Assembly (NCBI RefSeq): GCF_028527925.1
Contig: NZ_JAPESW010000030.1
Span: forward strand, 1-43,780
DNA from: Cellulomonas fimi
GTDB lineage: Bacteria > Actinomycetota > Actinomycetes > Actinomycetales > Cellulomonadaceae
Direction of reading: 5' to 3'
Length of the DNA: 43,780 nt
Numbering within the stretch: position 1 is the stretch's first letter; the number at the start of each line of letters is the position of its first letter. Below are positions 25,872 to 39,227 of this stretch, piece after piece. The notes under the pieces are model-generated. The model searched no databases. It was given only the letters and a program-made list of their open reading frames with translations, and was not told where the DNA came from. A program made the position numbers and the translations under genes.

Positions 25872-26980
25872 GGGTCTACCTCCTGGCGCTCTTCGTCGCG
25901 GCCTCGGTCACCTTCCTCATGACGCCGCTCGCGCGCTGGTGCGCGCTGCGGTGGGGGGCGATCACCGCGGTGCGCACGCGCGACGTCCACGCGATCCCGA
26001 CGCCCCGGCTCGGGGGCATGGCGATGTTCGCGGGCATCCTCGTCGCCCTGCTCGTGGCGAGCCAGATGCCGTTCCTCGCGGGGGTGTACGACAACCTGCA
26101 CCCGATCGTCGGCATCGTCGGGGGAGCGGGGCTCGTCGTCGCGCTGGGCGTCGCCGACGACATCTGGGACCTCGACTGGCTGACCAAGCTGATCGGGCAG
26201 GTGCTCGCCGCCGGGTTCCTCACCTGGCAGGGCGTCATCCTCTACCAGCTGCCCATCGCCGGCACGACGCTGCTGTCGAACCGCACGTGGGTCGTCCTCA
26301 CGATCCTCACCGTGGTCGTCGCGATGAACGCCGTGAACTTCGTCGACGGGCTCGACGGCCTCGCCGCGGGCGTGCTCGCGATCGGCGGCGCCGCGTTCTT
26401 CCTCTACTCGTACCAGCTCGTCGTGGACGTCCGCCGCGACGACTACGCGAGCCTCGCGACGCTCGTGCTCGCCGTGCTCGTCGGCGCCTGCCTGGGCTTC
26501 CTTCCGCACAACCTGTACCCCGCGCGCATCTTCATGGGCGACTCGGGGTCCATGCTGCTCGGCTTCGTCATGTCCGCCGCCGCGATCGTCATCACCGGCC
26601 AGATCGAGCTCGAGAGCGTCCTGGACCGGCAGAAGTTCCCCGCGTTCCTGCCGATGCTGCTGCCGTTCGCGGTGCTGCTGCTGCCGCTGCTCGACATGGC
26701 GCTCGCCGTGCTGCGGCGCGTCGGCCAGGGGAAGTCGCCCTTCCACCCCGACCGCATGCACCTGCACCACCGCCTGCTCGCGCTCGGCCACTCGCACCGG
26801 CGTTCCGTCGCGATCATGTACGTCTGGACGGGCGTCTTCGCGTTCGGCGTCGCGGCGCTCGTCGTGTGGTCGACGACCGCCGTCCTCGTCGCGTTCGGCG
26901 TCGGTGTGCTCGCCGCGACCCTGCTGACCCTCGGTCCCCTGCGGGACCGGACCACCGCCCCACCCCTGGAGACACCGTGA
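25868..26980 (+). CDS. wecA: Undecaprenyl-phosphate GlcNAc-1-phosphate transferase (WecA/TagO family)
   Basis: A 370-residue integral membrane enzyme with about 10-11 helices. It transfers a sugar-1-phosphate from a UDP-sugar to the lipid carrier, starting cell-wall polymer synthesis. Family motifs are DVHAIPTPRLGGMAMF, VADDIWDLDW (Mg-binding aspartates), MNAVNFVDGLDGLAAG, RIFMGDSGSMLLGF and the cytoplasmic HPDRMHLHHRLL loop that recognises GlcNAc. In mycobacteria the same position holds Rv1302, which starts arabinogalactan linker synthesis. In this organism the product is probably a teichoic-acid-like or other wall glycopolymer. GTG at 25868 overlaps the sua5 stop, and its own stop overlaps the atpI-like gene. 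Confidence 0.92.
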   Translation: MRVYLLALFVAASVTFLMTPLARWCALRWGAITAVRTRDVHAIPTPRLGGMAMFAGILVALLVASQMPFLAGVYDNLHPIVGIVGGAGLVVALGVADDIWDLDWLTKLIGQVLAAGFLTWQGVILYQLPIAGTTLLSNRTWVVLTILTVVVAMNAVNFVDGLDGLAAGVLAIGGAAFFLYSYQLVVDVRRDDYASLATLVLAVLVGACLGFLPHNLYPARIFMGDSGSMLLGFVMSAAAIVITGQIELESVLDRQKFPAFLPMLLPFAVLLLPLLDMALAVLRRVGQGKSPFHPDRMHLHHRLLALGHSHRRSVAIMYVWTGVFAFGVAALVVWSTTAVLVAFGVGVLAATLLTLGPLRDRTTAPPLETP

Positions 26981-27462
26981 CGACCGACCCGGCCGACCGC
27001 CCCGACGTCCCCGAGCCCGCCCCGACCACCCCGGCGCCGCAGCCGAGCGCGACGAGCGCCGCTGCGGACGCCGTGTTCCGCACCGCCCTGCGCGACACGC
27101 TCCTGCTCCTCGGCGCGCTCACCGTGCTCGGCGTCGGCATCGGCTGGCTCGTCGCGGGTCTGCCCGGGGTCTGGGGCGCGCTCATCGGCGTCGGGCTCGC
27201 GCTCGTGTTCTCAGGGACGACCGTCGTGTCGATGCTCGCCACGTCGCACTCGTCGCCCCAGAAGATGGCGGCCGTCGTCATGGGCGCGTGGCTCGGAAAG
27301 GTGATCGTCGTGATCGTCGTCCTGGCGCTCATCCGCGACCTGGACTTCTACTCCAAGCCGGTCCTCGCCGCGGTGCTCGCGGCGGGCGTCCTCGGGTCGG
27401 CGTACCTCGACTACCGCGCGGTCTCGCGCGGCCGCGTGCCGTACGTCGAGCCGTCCGCCTGA
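26977..27462 (+). CDS. AtpI-like ATP synthase assembly membrane protein
   Basis: A 161-residue protein. A Pro/Thr/Ala-rich cytoplasmic N-terminus of about 35 residues precedes four hydrophobic helices (TLLLLGALTVLGVGIGWL, GVWGALIGVGLALVFSG, MGAWLGKVIVVIVVLALI, AAVLAAGVLGSAYL). Sequence similarity to AtpI is weak, but position directly before atpB and size agree with mycobacterial Rv1303. AtpI helps assemble the c-ring and may affect Mg uptake. GTG at 26977 overlaps the wecA stop. The following 194 bases, to 27656, carry no gene and hold the candidate atp promoter. Confidence 0.8.
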   Translation: MTTDPADRPDVPEPAPTTPAPQPSATSAAADAVFRTALRDTLLLLGALTVLGVGIGWLVAGLPGVWGALIGVGLALVFSGTTVVSMLATSHSSPQKMAAVVMGAWLGKVIVVIVVLALIRDLDFYSKPVLAAVLAAGVLGSAYLDYRAVSRGRVPYVEPSA

Positions 27463-27612
27463 CACCTCCCGCACGCCTCCCCGCGCGCCCCGCGCACGGC
27501 GGCCGTCGCCCGCCGTCCCGGTCCGTCCGGAGGCGCCACCCGAGCGCGCTCCGCCGGATGGGTCGAAGGTCCCGTCGGGAGGGCGGACGGCGGTGCAGGA
27601 GCGGCGGATTCA

Positions 27613-27623
27613 TAGGTTAGGCT
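27613..27623 (+). promoter_or_regulatory. Candidate -10 elements for the ATP synthase operon
   Basis: TAGGTT (27613-27618) and TAGGCT (27618-27623) overlap, about 35-45 bases before the atpB ATG, in an unusually AT-rich spot for this DNA. No clear -35 is visible. Read-through from atpI is also possible. Confidence 0.4.
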
Positions 27624-27656
27624 TCCTGCCATCCATGACGGCCAGGTGCCGCTCGC

Positions 27657-29462
<1,806 letters not shown>

Positions 29463-29463
<1 letters not shown>

Positions 29464-30275
29464 TGCGCGGGACGAGTCGGGCGTCGCTGGCGGCGGCGGA
29501 GGAGCGGTGGGAGCCGGTCCTCGGTGCCGCCGGTGCGCAGTCGTCGGAGCTCGGCGAGCAGCTGTTCGCCCTGGTCGACGCGCTGGACTCCTCCGGCTCG
29601 CTGCGCCGGACGCTGGCCGACCCGTCGATCGACGGTGACGCCAAGGCCGGGCTCGTCGGGCGGCTGCTCGCGTCCGCCGACCCGCGCGTCGTCGAGGCGG
29701 CCCAGGGGCTCGTCCGCTCGCGCTGGTCGGCCGACGAGGACCTGACCGACGCGGCCGAGCACCTCGCGTTCCACGCGGTGCTCGCGACCGCGGAGGTCGA
29801 CGGCTCCCTCGCCCGCGTCGAGGAGGAGCTGTTCCGCTTCTCGCGCGCGCTGGCCGGGCAGCGGGAGGTCCGCCGGACGCTGTTCGACACGACCGTGCCG
29901 GCCGCGGCCCGGGCGAAGCTCGTCGAGGACATCCTGGCCGGGCGGACGTCGCCGGTGACGACGGCGCTCGCCAAGCGGCTCGCCGCCGCACCGCGCGGCC
30001 GTCGGTACGTCCCGGCGCTCGGTCACCTGTCCGACCTCATCGCGGCTCGCCGGCAGCGGCAGGTCGCGACGGTCTCGACGGCCACGCCGCTGACCCCCGC
30101 GCAGCGCGACCGGCTCGCGCAGATCCTCGAGCGTGCCTACGGGGGGACGGTGCAGCTCAACGTGGTGCTCGACCCCCACGTGCTCGGTGGCCTGCGCGTG
30201 CAGGTCGGCCCCCAGGTGGTGGACGCGACCGTGCTGGCGCGTCTCGCCGACGCCCGACGACGACTTGCCAGCTGA
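29463..30275 (+). CDS. atpH: F1Fo ATP synthase subunit delta
   Basis: A 270-residue subunit linking the peripheral stalk to F1. It is longer than the roughly 180 residues of E. coli, as is common in Micrococcales, with extra helical sequence in the N-terminal half. The C-terminal signature LNVVLDPHVLGGLRVQVGPQ with VDATVLARL is intact. It is not fused to subunit b as in mycobacteria. The ATG at 29463 overlaps the atpF stop. Seventy-eight bases separate it from atpA. Confidence 0.93.
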
Positions 30276-30353
30276 CCGGTGCCCGCCCCCGCGAGTGCAC
30301 CCCAGACCTGTGAGACCGCACGCACCGCGTGCGTCCGATGAGGAGAAGGAACC

Positions 30354-31982
<1,629 letters not shown>

Positions 31983-31983
31983 C

Positions 31984-34429
<2,446 letters not shown>

Positions 34430-34440
34430 GACCCCCCGTC

Positions 34441-34467
34441 GCCGCGCCCGGCATCGCCGGGCGCGGC
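34441..34467 (+). terminator. GC hairpin between atpD and atpC
   Basis: GCCGCGCCCGGC (34441-34452) and GCCGGGCGCGGC (34456-34467) pair perfectly around ATC. A smaller GGCGG/CCGCC hairpin follows. There is no U tail, and atpC has its own strong ribosome site, so partial termination or message-end protection are both possible. Confidence 0.6.
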
Positions 34468-34538
34468 GGCAGGCGGTTCTCCGCCGACGGTGCGTCGCAG
34501 GGCGCACCGCACCGCATCGAACGTGAAGGAGGAGGTCC

Positions 34539-34832
34539 GTGGCTGACCTCGAGGTCGACCTCGTCGCGACCGACGGCAAGGTCTGGTCGGGCACCGCTCG
34601 TCAGGTGTCGGCGCCGGCCGCCGACGGTGAGATCGGCATCCTCGCCGGCCACACCCCGATCCTGTCGGTGCTCCGTCCCGGCGAGGTCCGGGTCCAGCCG
34701 GTCGGTGGCGGTGAGCCGCTGCGCTGGCACGTGGACGGCGGCTTCCTCTCCGTCGACTCCGACACCGTGACCGTCGTCGTCGACACGGCCGCGTCCGGCA
34801 CCCGACCGGCCTCCGCCGGCGACTCGCACTGA
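34539..34832 (+). CDS. atpC: F1Fo ATP synthase subunit epsilon, short form
   Basis: A 97-residue subunit consisting of the N-terminal beta-sandwich that binds gamma and the c-ring (LVATDGKVWSGTARQVSAPAADGEIGILAGHTPI, VDGGFLSVDSDTVTVVVD). The C-terminal two-helix domain of E. coli epsilon (about 138 residues) and of M. tuberculosis epsilon (about 121) is absent; only a short polar tail remains. Inhibition of ATP hydrolysis by the epsilon C-terminal arm is therefore not available. GTG at 34539 follows a strong GAAGGAGGAGG. The 13-base gap to the next gene suggests a shared transcript. Confidence 0.95.
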   Translation: MADLEVDLVATDGKVWSGTARQVSAPAADGEIGILAGHTPILSVLRPGEVRVQPVGGGEPLRWHVDGGFLSVDSDTVTVVVDTAASGTRPASAGDSH

Positions 34833-34845
34833 GGTCGCTGCGACG

Positions 34846-35259
34846 GTGAGCCCCGTGGTCGTCGGCCTGCTGATCGGCGCTGCCGCGCTGCTCCTGGCCG
34901 TCGTGCTCCTGTGGGTCTCGCGCGTGCACACGCTCGAGCGGCGCGTGGGCTCGTTCCGGTGCGCCGTCGGCCGCTCGGCGTCGGGGCCCTGGTCGCTGGG
35001 CATCGCCCAGTACGGGTCGCAGCGCCTCTACTGGTGGCGACGCTGGTCGCTCGCGCCGCGGCCGTCGATGCGCTGGGACCGGTCCGGTCTCGCGGTCGTG
35101 GAGCGCGTGCCGGGCACGCACCCGAGCGGCGCCGACGTCGTCGTCGTCACCTGCCGGGTGAGCGGTCGCACCGTGCACCTGATGATGGCGCCCGACGCGT
35201 ACGCGGGGCTCACGTCCTGGATCGAGGCGACCCCGTCCCATGTGGGTTCCGTGATCTGA
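34846..35259 (+). CDS. DUF2550 single-pass membrane protein
   Basis: A 137-residue protein with one N-terminal membrane helix ([21 protein letters not shown]) and a soluble domain rich in aromatic residues ([46 protein letters not shown]). This is the DUF2550 family found next to atpC in actinobacteria (Rv1312 in M. tuberculosis). Its function is unknown. GTG at 34846 follows atpC closely, so it may be co-transcribed with the synthase, though a role in it is unproven. Confidence 0.88.
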   Translation: MSPVVVGLLIGAAALLLAVVLLWVSRVHTLERRVGSFRCAVGRSASGPWSLGIAQYGSQRLYWWRRWSLAPRPSMRWDRSGLAVVERVPGTHPSGADVVVVTCRVSGRTVHLMMAPDAYAGLTSWIEATPSHVGSVI

Positions 35260-35309
35260 CGGTCCCGCGCCTCGCGACCGTCCCGTCCGTCCTCTCCCGA
35301 AGGTCGTCC

Positions 35310-36005
35310 ATGCGTCTCGTCGTGGCCTCGTGCGCCGCCCGGTACAGCGGTCGGCTCAACGCCCACCTGCCCCGGGCGACCCGCCTGCTCGTCGTCAAGG
35401 CGGACGGCAGCGTGCTGCTGCACTCCGACGGCGGCTCCTACAAGCCGCTCAACTGGATGAGCCCGCCCTGCACCATGGTCGTGGGGGAGCCCGACGACGA
35501 GTCGCGCGCCGCGGGCGTCACCGCCGTGTGGACGGTGCAGCACACGAAGTCCGACGACCGCCTCGAGATCGACCTGTACGAGGTGCTGCACGACTCGGCG
35601 CACGACCTGGGGGTCGATCCCGGGCTCGTGAAGGACGGCGTCGAGGCGCACCTGCAGGAGCTGCTCGCGGCGCAGATCCTGCTGCTCGGCGACGGGCACA
35701 CGCTCGTGCGCCGCGAGTACCCGACCGCGATCGGCCCGGTCGACATCCTCGCGAAGGACCCCCTGGGCGGCACCGTGGCCGTCGAGATCAAGCGCCGTGG
35801 CGACATCGACGGCGTCGAGCAGCTCACGCGCTACCTCGAGCTGCTGAACCGCGACCCTCTGCTCGCCCCCGTGCGCGGCGTGTTCGCGGCGCAGGAGATC
35901 AAGCCGCAGGCGCGCGTGCTGGCGACCGACCGCGGCATCGCGTGCCTGGTGCTCGACTACGACGCCATGCGCGGTGTCGACGACGTCGACTCGCGCCTCT
36001 TCTGA
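35310..36005 (+). CDS. nucS: Mismatch-specific endonuclease NucS/EndoMS
   Basis: A 231-residue nuclease that cuts both strands at mismatches and replaces MutS/MutL repair in most actinobacteria. The N-terminal DNA-binding half has [15 protein letters not shown] and [16 protein letters not shown]. The C-terminal RecB-like nuclease domain has [14 protein letters not shown] and [24 protein letters not shown], giving the D-ExK catalytic set. [10 protein letters not shown] and the C-terminal SRLF complete the family pattern. The last residues normally contact the beta clamp. The ATG at 35310 follows CGAAGG and gives the usual length. Confidence 0.96.
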   Translation: MRLVVASCAARYSGRLNAHLPRATRLLVVKADGSVLLHSDGGSYKPLNWMSPPCTMVVGEPDDESRAAGVTAVWTVQHTKSDDRLEIDLYEVLHDSAHDLGVDPGLVKDGVEAHLQELLAAQILLLGDGHTLVRREYPTAIGPVDILAKDPLGGTVAVEIKRRGDIDGVEQLTRYLELLNRDPLLAPVRGVFAAQEIKPQARVLATDRGIACLVLDYDAMRGVDDVDSRLF

Positions 36006-36093
36006 GTCGACCGCGCCGTCCCGTCCCGCCCTCGCCGGCCGGCGTGCGTCGCGCGTCGCACTCGCTCCCGCCCATGCTCCGCGGATCCTGCGC

Positions 36094-36129
36094 TAGGTTC
36101 TTGAACACGTTCAGTTGAACATGTTCAAG
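36094..36129 (+). promoter_or_regulatory. TetR operon promoter with double-palindrome operator
   Basis: TAGGTT (36094-36099) is a likely -10. Directly after it, 36100-36129 holds two adjacent 14-base sites, TTGAACACGTTCAG and the perfect palindrome TTGAACATGTTCAA, one turn and a half apart. The whole 30 bases are also an imperfect palindrome (26 of 30). Lying over the expected transcription start, this is almost certainly where the TetR protein represses itself. Confidence 0.75.
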
Positions 36130-36143
36130 ACGGGGAGCGGTCG

Positions 36144-36986
36144 GTGGAGGACAGGGACACGCGTCGTGACGACGGACGCGAGGTGCGCGACACGCGCGCG
36201 CTCGTACGGGCCACCGCGCTGCGGCTGTTCCGCGAGCGGGGCTATGCGGCGACGACCATGCGGCTCGTGGCGCAGGAGGCCGGCGTCGCGACAGGGAACG
36301 CGTACTACCACTTCGCCTCGAAGGACCACCTGGTCCAGGAGCTCTACCTCGACGTGACGCAGGACCACGCGCGGCGGTCCGCGTCGGTCCTCGCGGCAGG
36401 CGGCGACCTCGCGACGCGGCTGCGCGGCGTGCTGCACGCCGGGCTCGACGCGTTCGACGGGTACCACGCCTTCGGCACGGAGTTCGTCACGGTCGCGATC
36501 CGACCCACGTCGGCGGCGAGCCCGTTCTCGGCGGCGTCCGGCGGTGCGCGCGCGACGAGCGAGCAGGTGTTCCGGGAGGTCGTCGAGGGGGCTGCGCCCG
36601 CGGTGCCGCGCCACCTGCGCGCCGACCTGCCCGAGCTCCTGTGGCTCGCGCAGCTCGGGGTCACGTTGTTCTGGGTGCACGACGGGTCACCCGGCCAGCG
36701 ACGCACACGGGCGCTCGTCGACGGCGCGGCGCCGCTCGTCGGGCGGCTCGTGAGCCTCGCGCGGCTGCCCGTCGCCCGGCGCGTCACGGACGACCTCCTG
36801 CGCCTCGTGCGCGAGGCGATGCGTCCGGACGACGAGGGGGAGGGGGCAGCCGCCGCGGGCGGGGACGGTGGCACCGCCGGACGTGCGGCGCGCGGAGAGG
36901 GCGTGGCTCCTGGGGTCGACGGTGACCGCGTCGACGACGGGCCGGCGGGCGACGGGTCGGGCCGCCGGGCGGGGGAGGACGCGTGA
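36144..36986 (+). CDS. TetR-family transcriptional regulator
   Basis: A 280-residue repressor. The N-terminal helix-turn-helix is clear: TRALVRATALRLFRERGYAATTMRLVAQEAGVATGNAYYHF. A C-terminal ligand-binding helical domain runs to about residue 228. About 50 further residues form an Asp/Gly/Ala-rich, probably disordered tail that is unusual for the family. The tail runs into the next gene, so an earlier stop may have been lost. GTG at 36144 follows GGGGAG, 14 bases after the double palindrome. The stop overlaps the next gene (GTGA), so regulator and membrane proteins are one operon. The ligand is unknown. Confidence 0.9.
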   Translation: MEDRDTRRDDGREVRDTRALVRATALRLFRERGYAATTMRLVAQEAGVATGNAYYHFASKDHLVQELYLDVTQDHARRSASVLAAGGDLATRLRGVLHAGLDAFDGYHAFGTEFVTVAIRPTSAASPFSAASGGARATSEQVFREVVEGAAPAVPRHLRADLPELLWLAQLGVTLFWVHDGSPGQRRTRALVDGAAPLVGRLVSLARLPVARRVTDDLLRLVREAMRPDDEGEGAAAAGGDGGTAGRAARGEGVAPGVDGDRVDDGPAGDGSGRRAGEDA

Positions 36987-38485
36987 GCGGCGACGCGCTC
37001 GGAGCGCCCGCGGAGGCTGCGGTCCACGTGCTCGTCGGGCTCGGCGCGACGGTCGTCCTGCCGCTGGGGCTGCGCCTGCTCGGGCCCCTCGTGGTCGCGC
37101 GCCCGGGATCGCTCGCGTGGCCGCTCGCCGGGCTGGCCGCCGCCGTGAGCGTGTGGCTCCCGGTGGGACCCGTCGCGTCGGCCCTCTCGCTGCCCTTCGC
37201 GGTGGCGAGCGCGGTTCTCGCCGTCCTCGGGGTGCGCGTCGCCGTGCAGCCCTCGGCGACGCCGCATGCGCGGGTCCAACGGGGAGCCGTCGCCACCGCG
37301 CTCGTCACGCCGGCGATCGGCGCGGCGGCGCTCGTCGCGGAGCGCGCCGGCTGGGGGCTGCTGGGCTTCGGCGGGACGTACCTGACGCTGACCGTCCCGC
37401 ACATGCTGTTCGCCGGGTTCGGCGCGTGCCTGGTGGCCGGTCTCGTCGCCGGTGTCGCGCCGGGCCGACCGGCCGACGTGGCCGCGGTCGCGGTCCCCGT
37501 CGGGGTGCTGCTGGTGCTGGCCGGCTACTTCGTGTCGGACGCGGCCGAGCTGCTCGGTGCCGTCGTGCTCACGGCCGCGCTCTGGTGCGCCGCCGCGGCG
37601 GTGCTCCGCGCTCCGGCGGCCGTGACGGACGCCGAGGGTGCGGCCGGCGGCGACGCGCGGCGGGCGCGGGTGCTGCTGCGGACGGGCGCGGTGGTCGTCG
37701 TGGTCGCGATGCTGCCCGCGCTGTGGTGGGCCGCCGGCGAGTCGCTGGGGCTGCCGCACCCGGGGCTCGACGTGATGGTCGCGACGCACGGCGTGGCCAA
37801 CGCTCTGGGGTTCGTCGTCTGCACGCTCGTCGGGCTCGCCGTGCTCGACCGCCGGTCCGCCGCGACGACGGGTGCCGTCGTGCGAGCCGGAGTCCAACCT
37901 GCTGAGCGCGCGGCCGCCGCTCGCGACGGCGCCGGCTTCACGTACGACGAGGTCGGCGCCACGCTGCGGGGCGTTCGGCCCGCTGGTTACCGCTGCACGG
38001 CGAGGCGGTGGCGCGTCGCCGCGTACGCCACGGCCGAGGACGCGGCGGCGCTGGGTGACGACCTGCTCGCGTGGCGGATCCAGGCCGCGGCGGGCGTCCG
38101 CGTCGAGGTCGACGGCCCGGCACGACCGGGCGTGCGCGTCGTGAGCCGACCGGGTGTGGGGCCGCTGCGTCTGGCCGCGCCCTGCGTCGTGGTGGCCGTC
38201 GACGAGGCCGGGTGCCACACCGCGTTCGCGTACGGCACGCTGCCGGGTCACCCGTTCCGCGGCGAGGAGCTGTTCGCCGTCGAGCGGGACACGGACGGGG
38301 CGGTGTGGTTCGTCGTCGAGGCCTTCTCGCTGCCGGCCGTGTGGTGGGCCCGGGCGGCGTGGCCGCTCGTCGGCGTCGGGCAGCACGCGTACGCCCGGAT
38401 GCTCGCGGCAGCCGCACGACGTCTGCACCGCGAGCGGACCGCCTCCCGCTCCGGCGCACCGTCGCGGGGCGGAGGGGACCGATGA
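36983..38485 (+). CDS. YndJ-type membrane protein fused to a DUF1990 domain
   Basis: A 500-residue protein in two parts. Residues about 10-295 are hydrophobic with nine or ten helices (LTLTVPHMLFAGFGACLVAGLVAGV, HGVANALGFVVCTLVGLAVL), resembling the YndJ family of Bacillus and actinobacteria. Residues about 315-480 are a DUF1990 domain (FTYDEVGATLRGVRPAGY, then AYGTLPGHPFRGEELFAVE and a Trp-containing C-terminus). Neither part has a known activity; DUF1990 resembles small ligand-binding folds. The fusion suggests a membrane process linked to a cytoplasmic binding domain. GTG at 36983 overlaps the TetR stop, and the stop overlaps the next gene (ATGA). Confidence 0.75.
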   Translation: MSGDALGAPAEAAVHVLVGLGATVVLPLGLRLLGPLVVARPGSLAWPLAGLAAAVSVWLPVGPVASALSLPFAVASAVLAVLGVRVAVQPSATPHARVQRGAVATALVTPAIGAAALVAERAGWGLLGFGGTYLTLTVPHMLFAGFGACLVAGLVAGVAPGRPADVAAVAVPVGVLLVLAGYFVSDAAELLGAVVLTAALWCAAAAVLRAPAAVTDAEGAAGGDARRARVLLRTGAVVVVVAMLPALWWAAGESLGLPHPGLDVMVATHGVANALGFVVCTLVGLAVLDRRSAATTGAVVRAGVQPAERAAAARDGAGFTYDEVGATLRGVRPAGYRCTARRWRVAAYATAEDAAALGDDLLAWRIQAAAGVRVEVDGPARPGVRVVSRPGVGPLRLAAPCVVVAVDEAGCHTAFAYGTLPGHPFRGEELFAVERDTDGAVWFVVEAFSLPAVWWARAAWPLVGVGQHAYARMLAAAARRLHRERTASRSGAPSRGGGDR

Positions 38486-39177
38486 CGGCGACGGGGCCGC
38501 AGCGGGGTCCAGGACCGGACGTGCGATGGGCCTCCCCGACGGACGCCGGCGCACGCGCATGGGCGGTGCCGAGCGGGGTGCCGGCGCACAGTGCCCACCC
38601 GCGGGACGCGTCCGGGCCGACGTGGGCCGGACCGCGGACGGTGCCCGCTCGCCTCCCGGGCTGGCACGCCGGGCTCGTGCGCGGGCCTGCGCGGGTCGCG
38701 CTGCTGTGCGCGCTCTGCTGGGTCGTGGTGGTGGGGCTGACCCTCGTCGCCGTCCTCGTGTCGGTCGCGGCGACCGGGTTCCGAGCCGCCGCGGGAGCGA
38801 CGGGTCTCGAGGTCGCGAGCGTGTCGACGGCTCTCGTCTTCCTGCCGTACCTCTGGCTGACGGTGATCGTGCCGGTCGCGCTCGTGGGGTGGCCCGCCGG
38901 GCTCCTGACGGCGTGGCTGCTCCGGCGGCGCCCGCGCGAGGTCGAGCACGTCGCCGTCTTCGCCGCGGTCGGCGCGGTCCTGGCCCTCGTGCTGCTCCGG
39001 CCGTGGACGAGCGGCCCGTGGCCGGACGCCCTCGGCGCCGGCGTCCTGGTGGCGCTCGCGGGTGCGGGCGGGGCCGGTGGCGGGCGCTGGTGGGCGGGCG
39101 CCGTCCTGCGCCGTCGGGCCGCCCGCGGGACGCTCGCCGACCGCCCGGGCATCGTCCCGCCGCCTGCGTGGTCGTGA
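38482..39177 (+). CDS. Hypothetical membrane protein
   Basis: A 231-residue protein I do not recognise. A Pro/Gly/Ala-rich soluble N-terminus of about 65 residues precedes four hydrophobic helices (VALLCALCWVVVVGLTLVAVL, ALVFLPYLWLTVIVPVALVGW, VAVFAAVGAVLALVLL, GAGVLVALAGAGGAGGG). A short basic tail follows. The ATG at 38482 overlaps the preceding stop and has GGAGGGG upstream, so it is the third gene of the TetR-controlled operon. No function is proposed beyond action with the YndJ-DUF1990 protein. Confidence 0.65.
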   Translation: MTATGPQRGPGPDVRWASPTDAGARAWAVPSGVPAHSAHPRDASGPTWAGPRTVPARLPGWHAGLVRGPARVALLCALCWVVVVGLTLVAVLVSVAATGFRAAAGATGLEVASVSTALVFLPYLWLTVIVPVALVGWPAGLLTAWLLRRRPREVEHVAVFAAVGAVLALVLLRPWTSGPWPDALGAGVLVALAGAGGAGGGRWWAGAVLRRRAARGTLADRPGIVPPPAWS

Positions 39178-39227
39178 CGGATGCGCGAGCGACGCGGCGG
39201 CCGCCACGAGTGCGGCAGGATGCTCGC

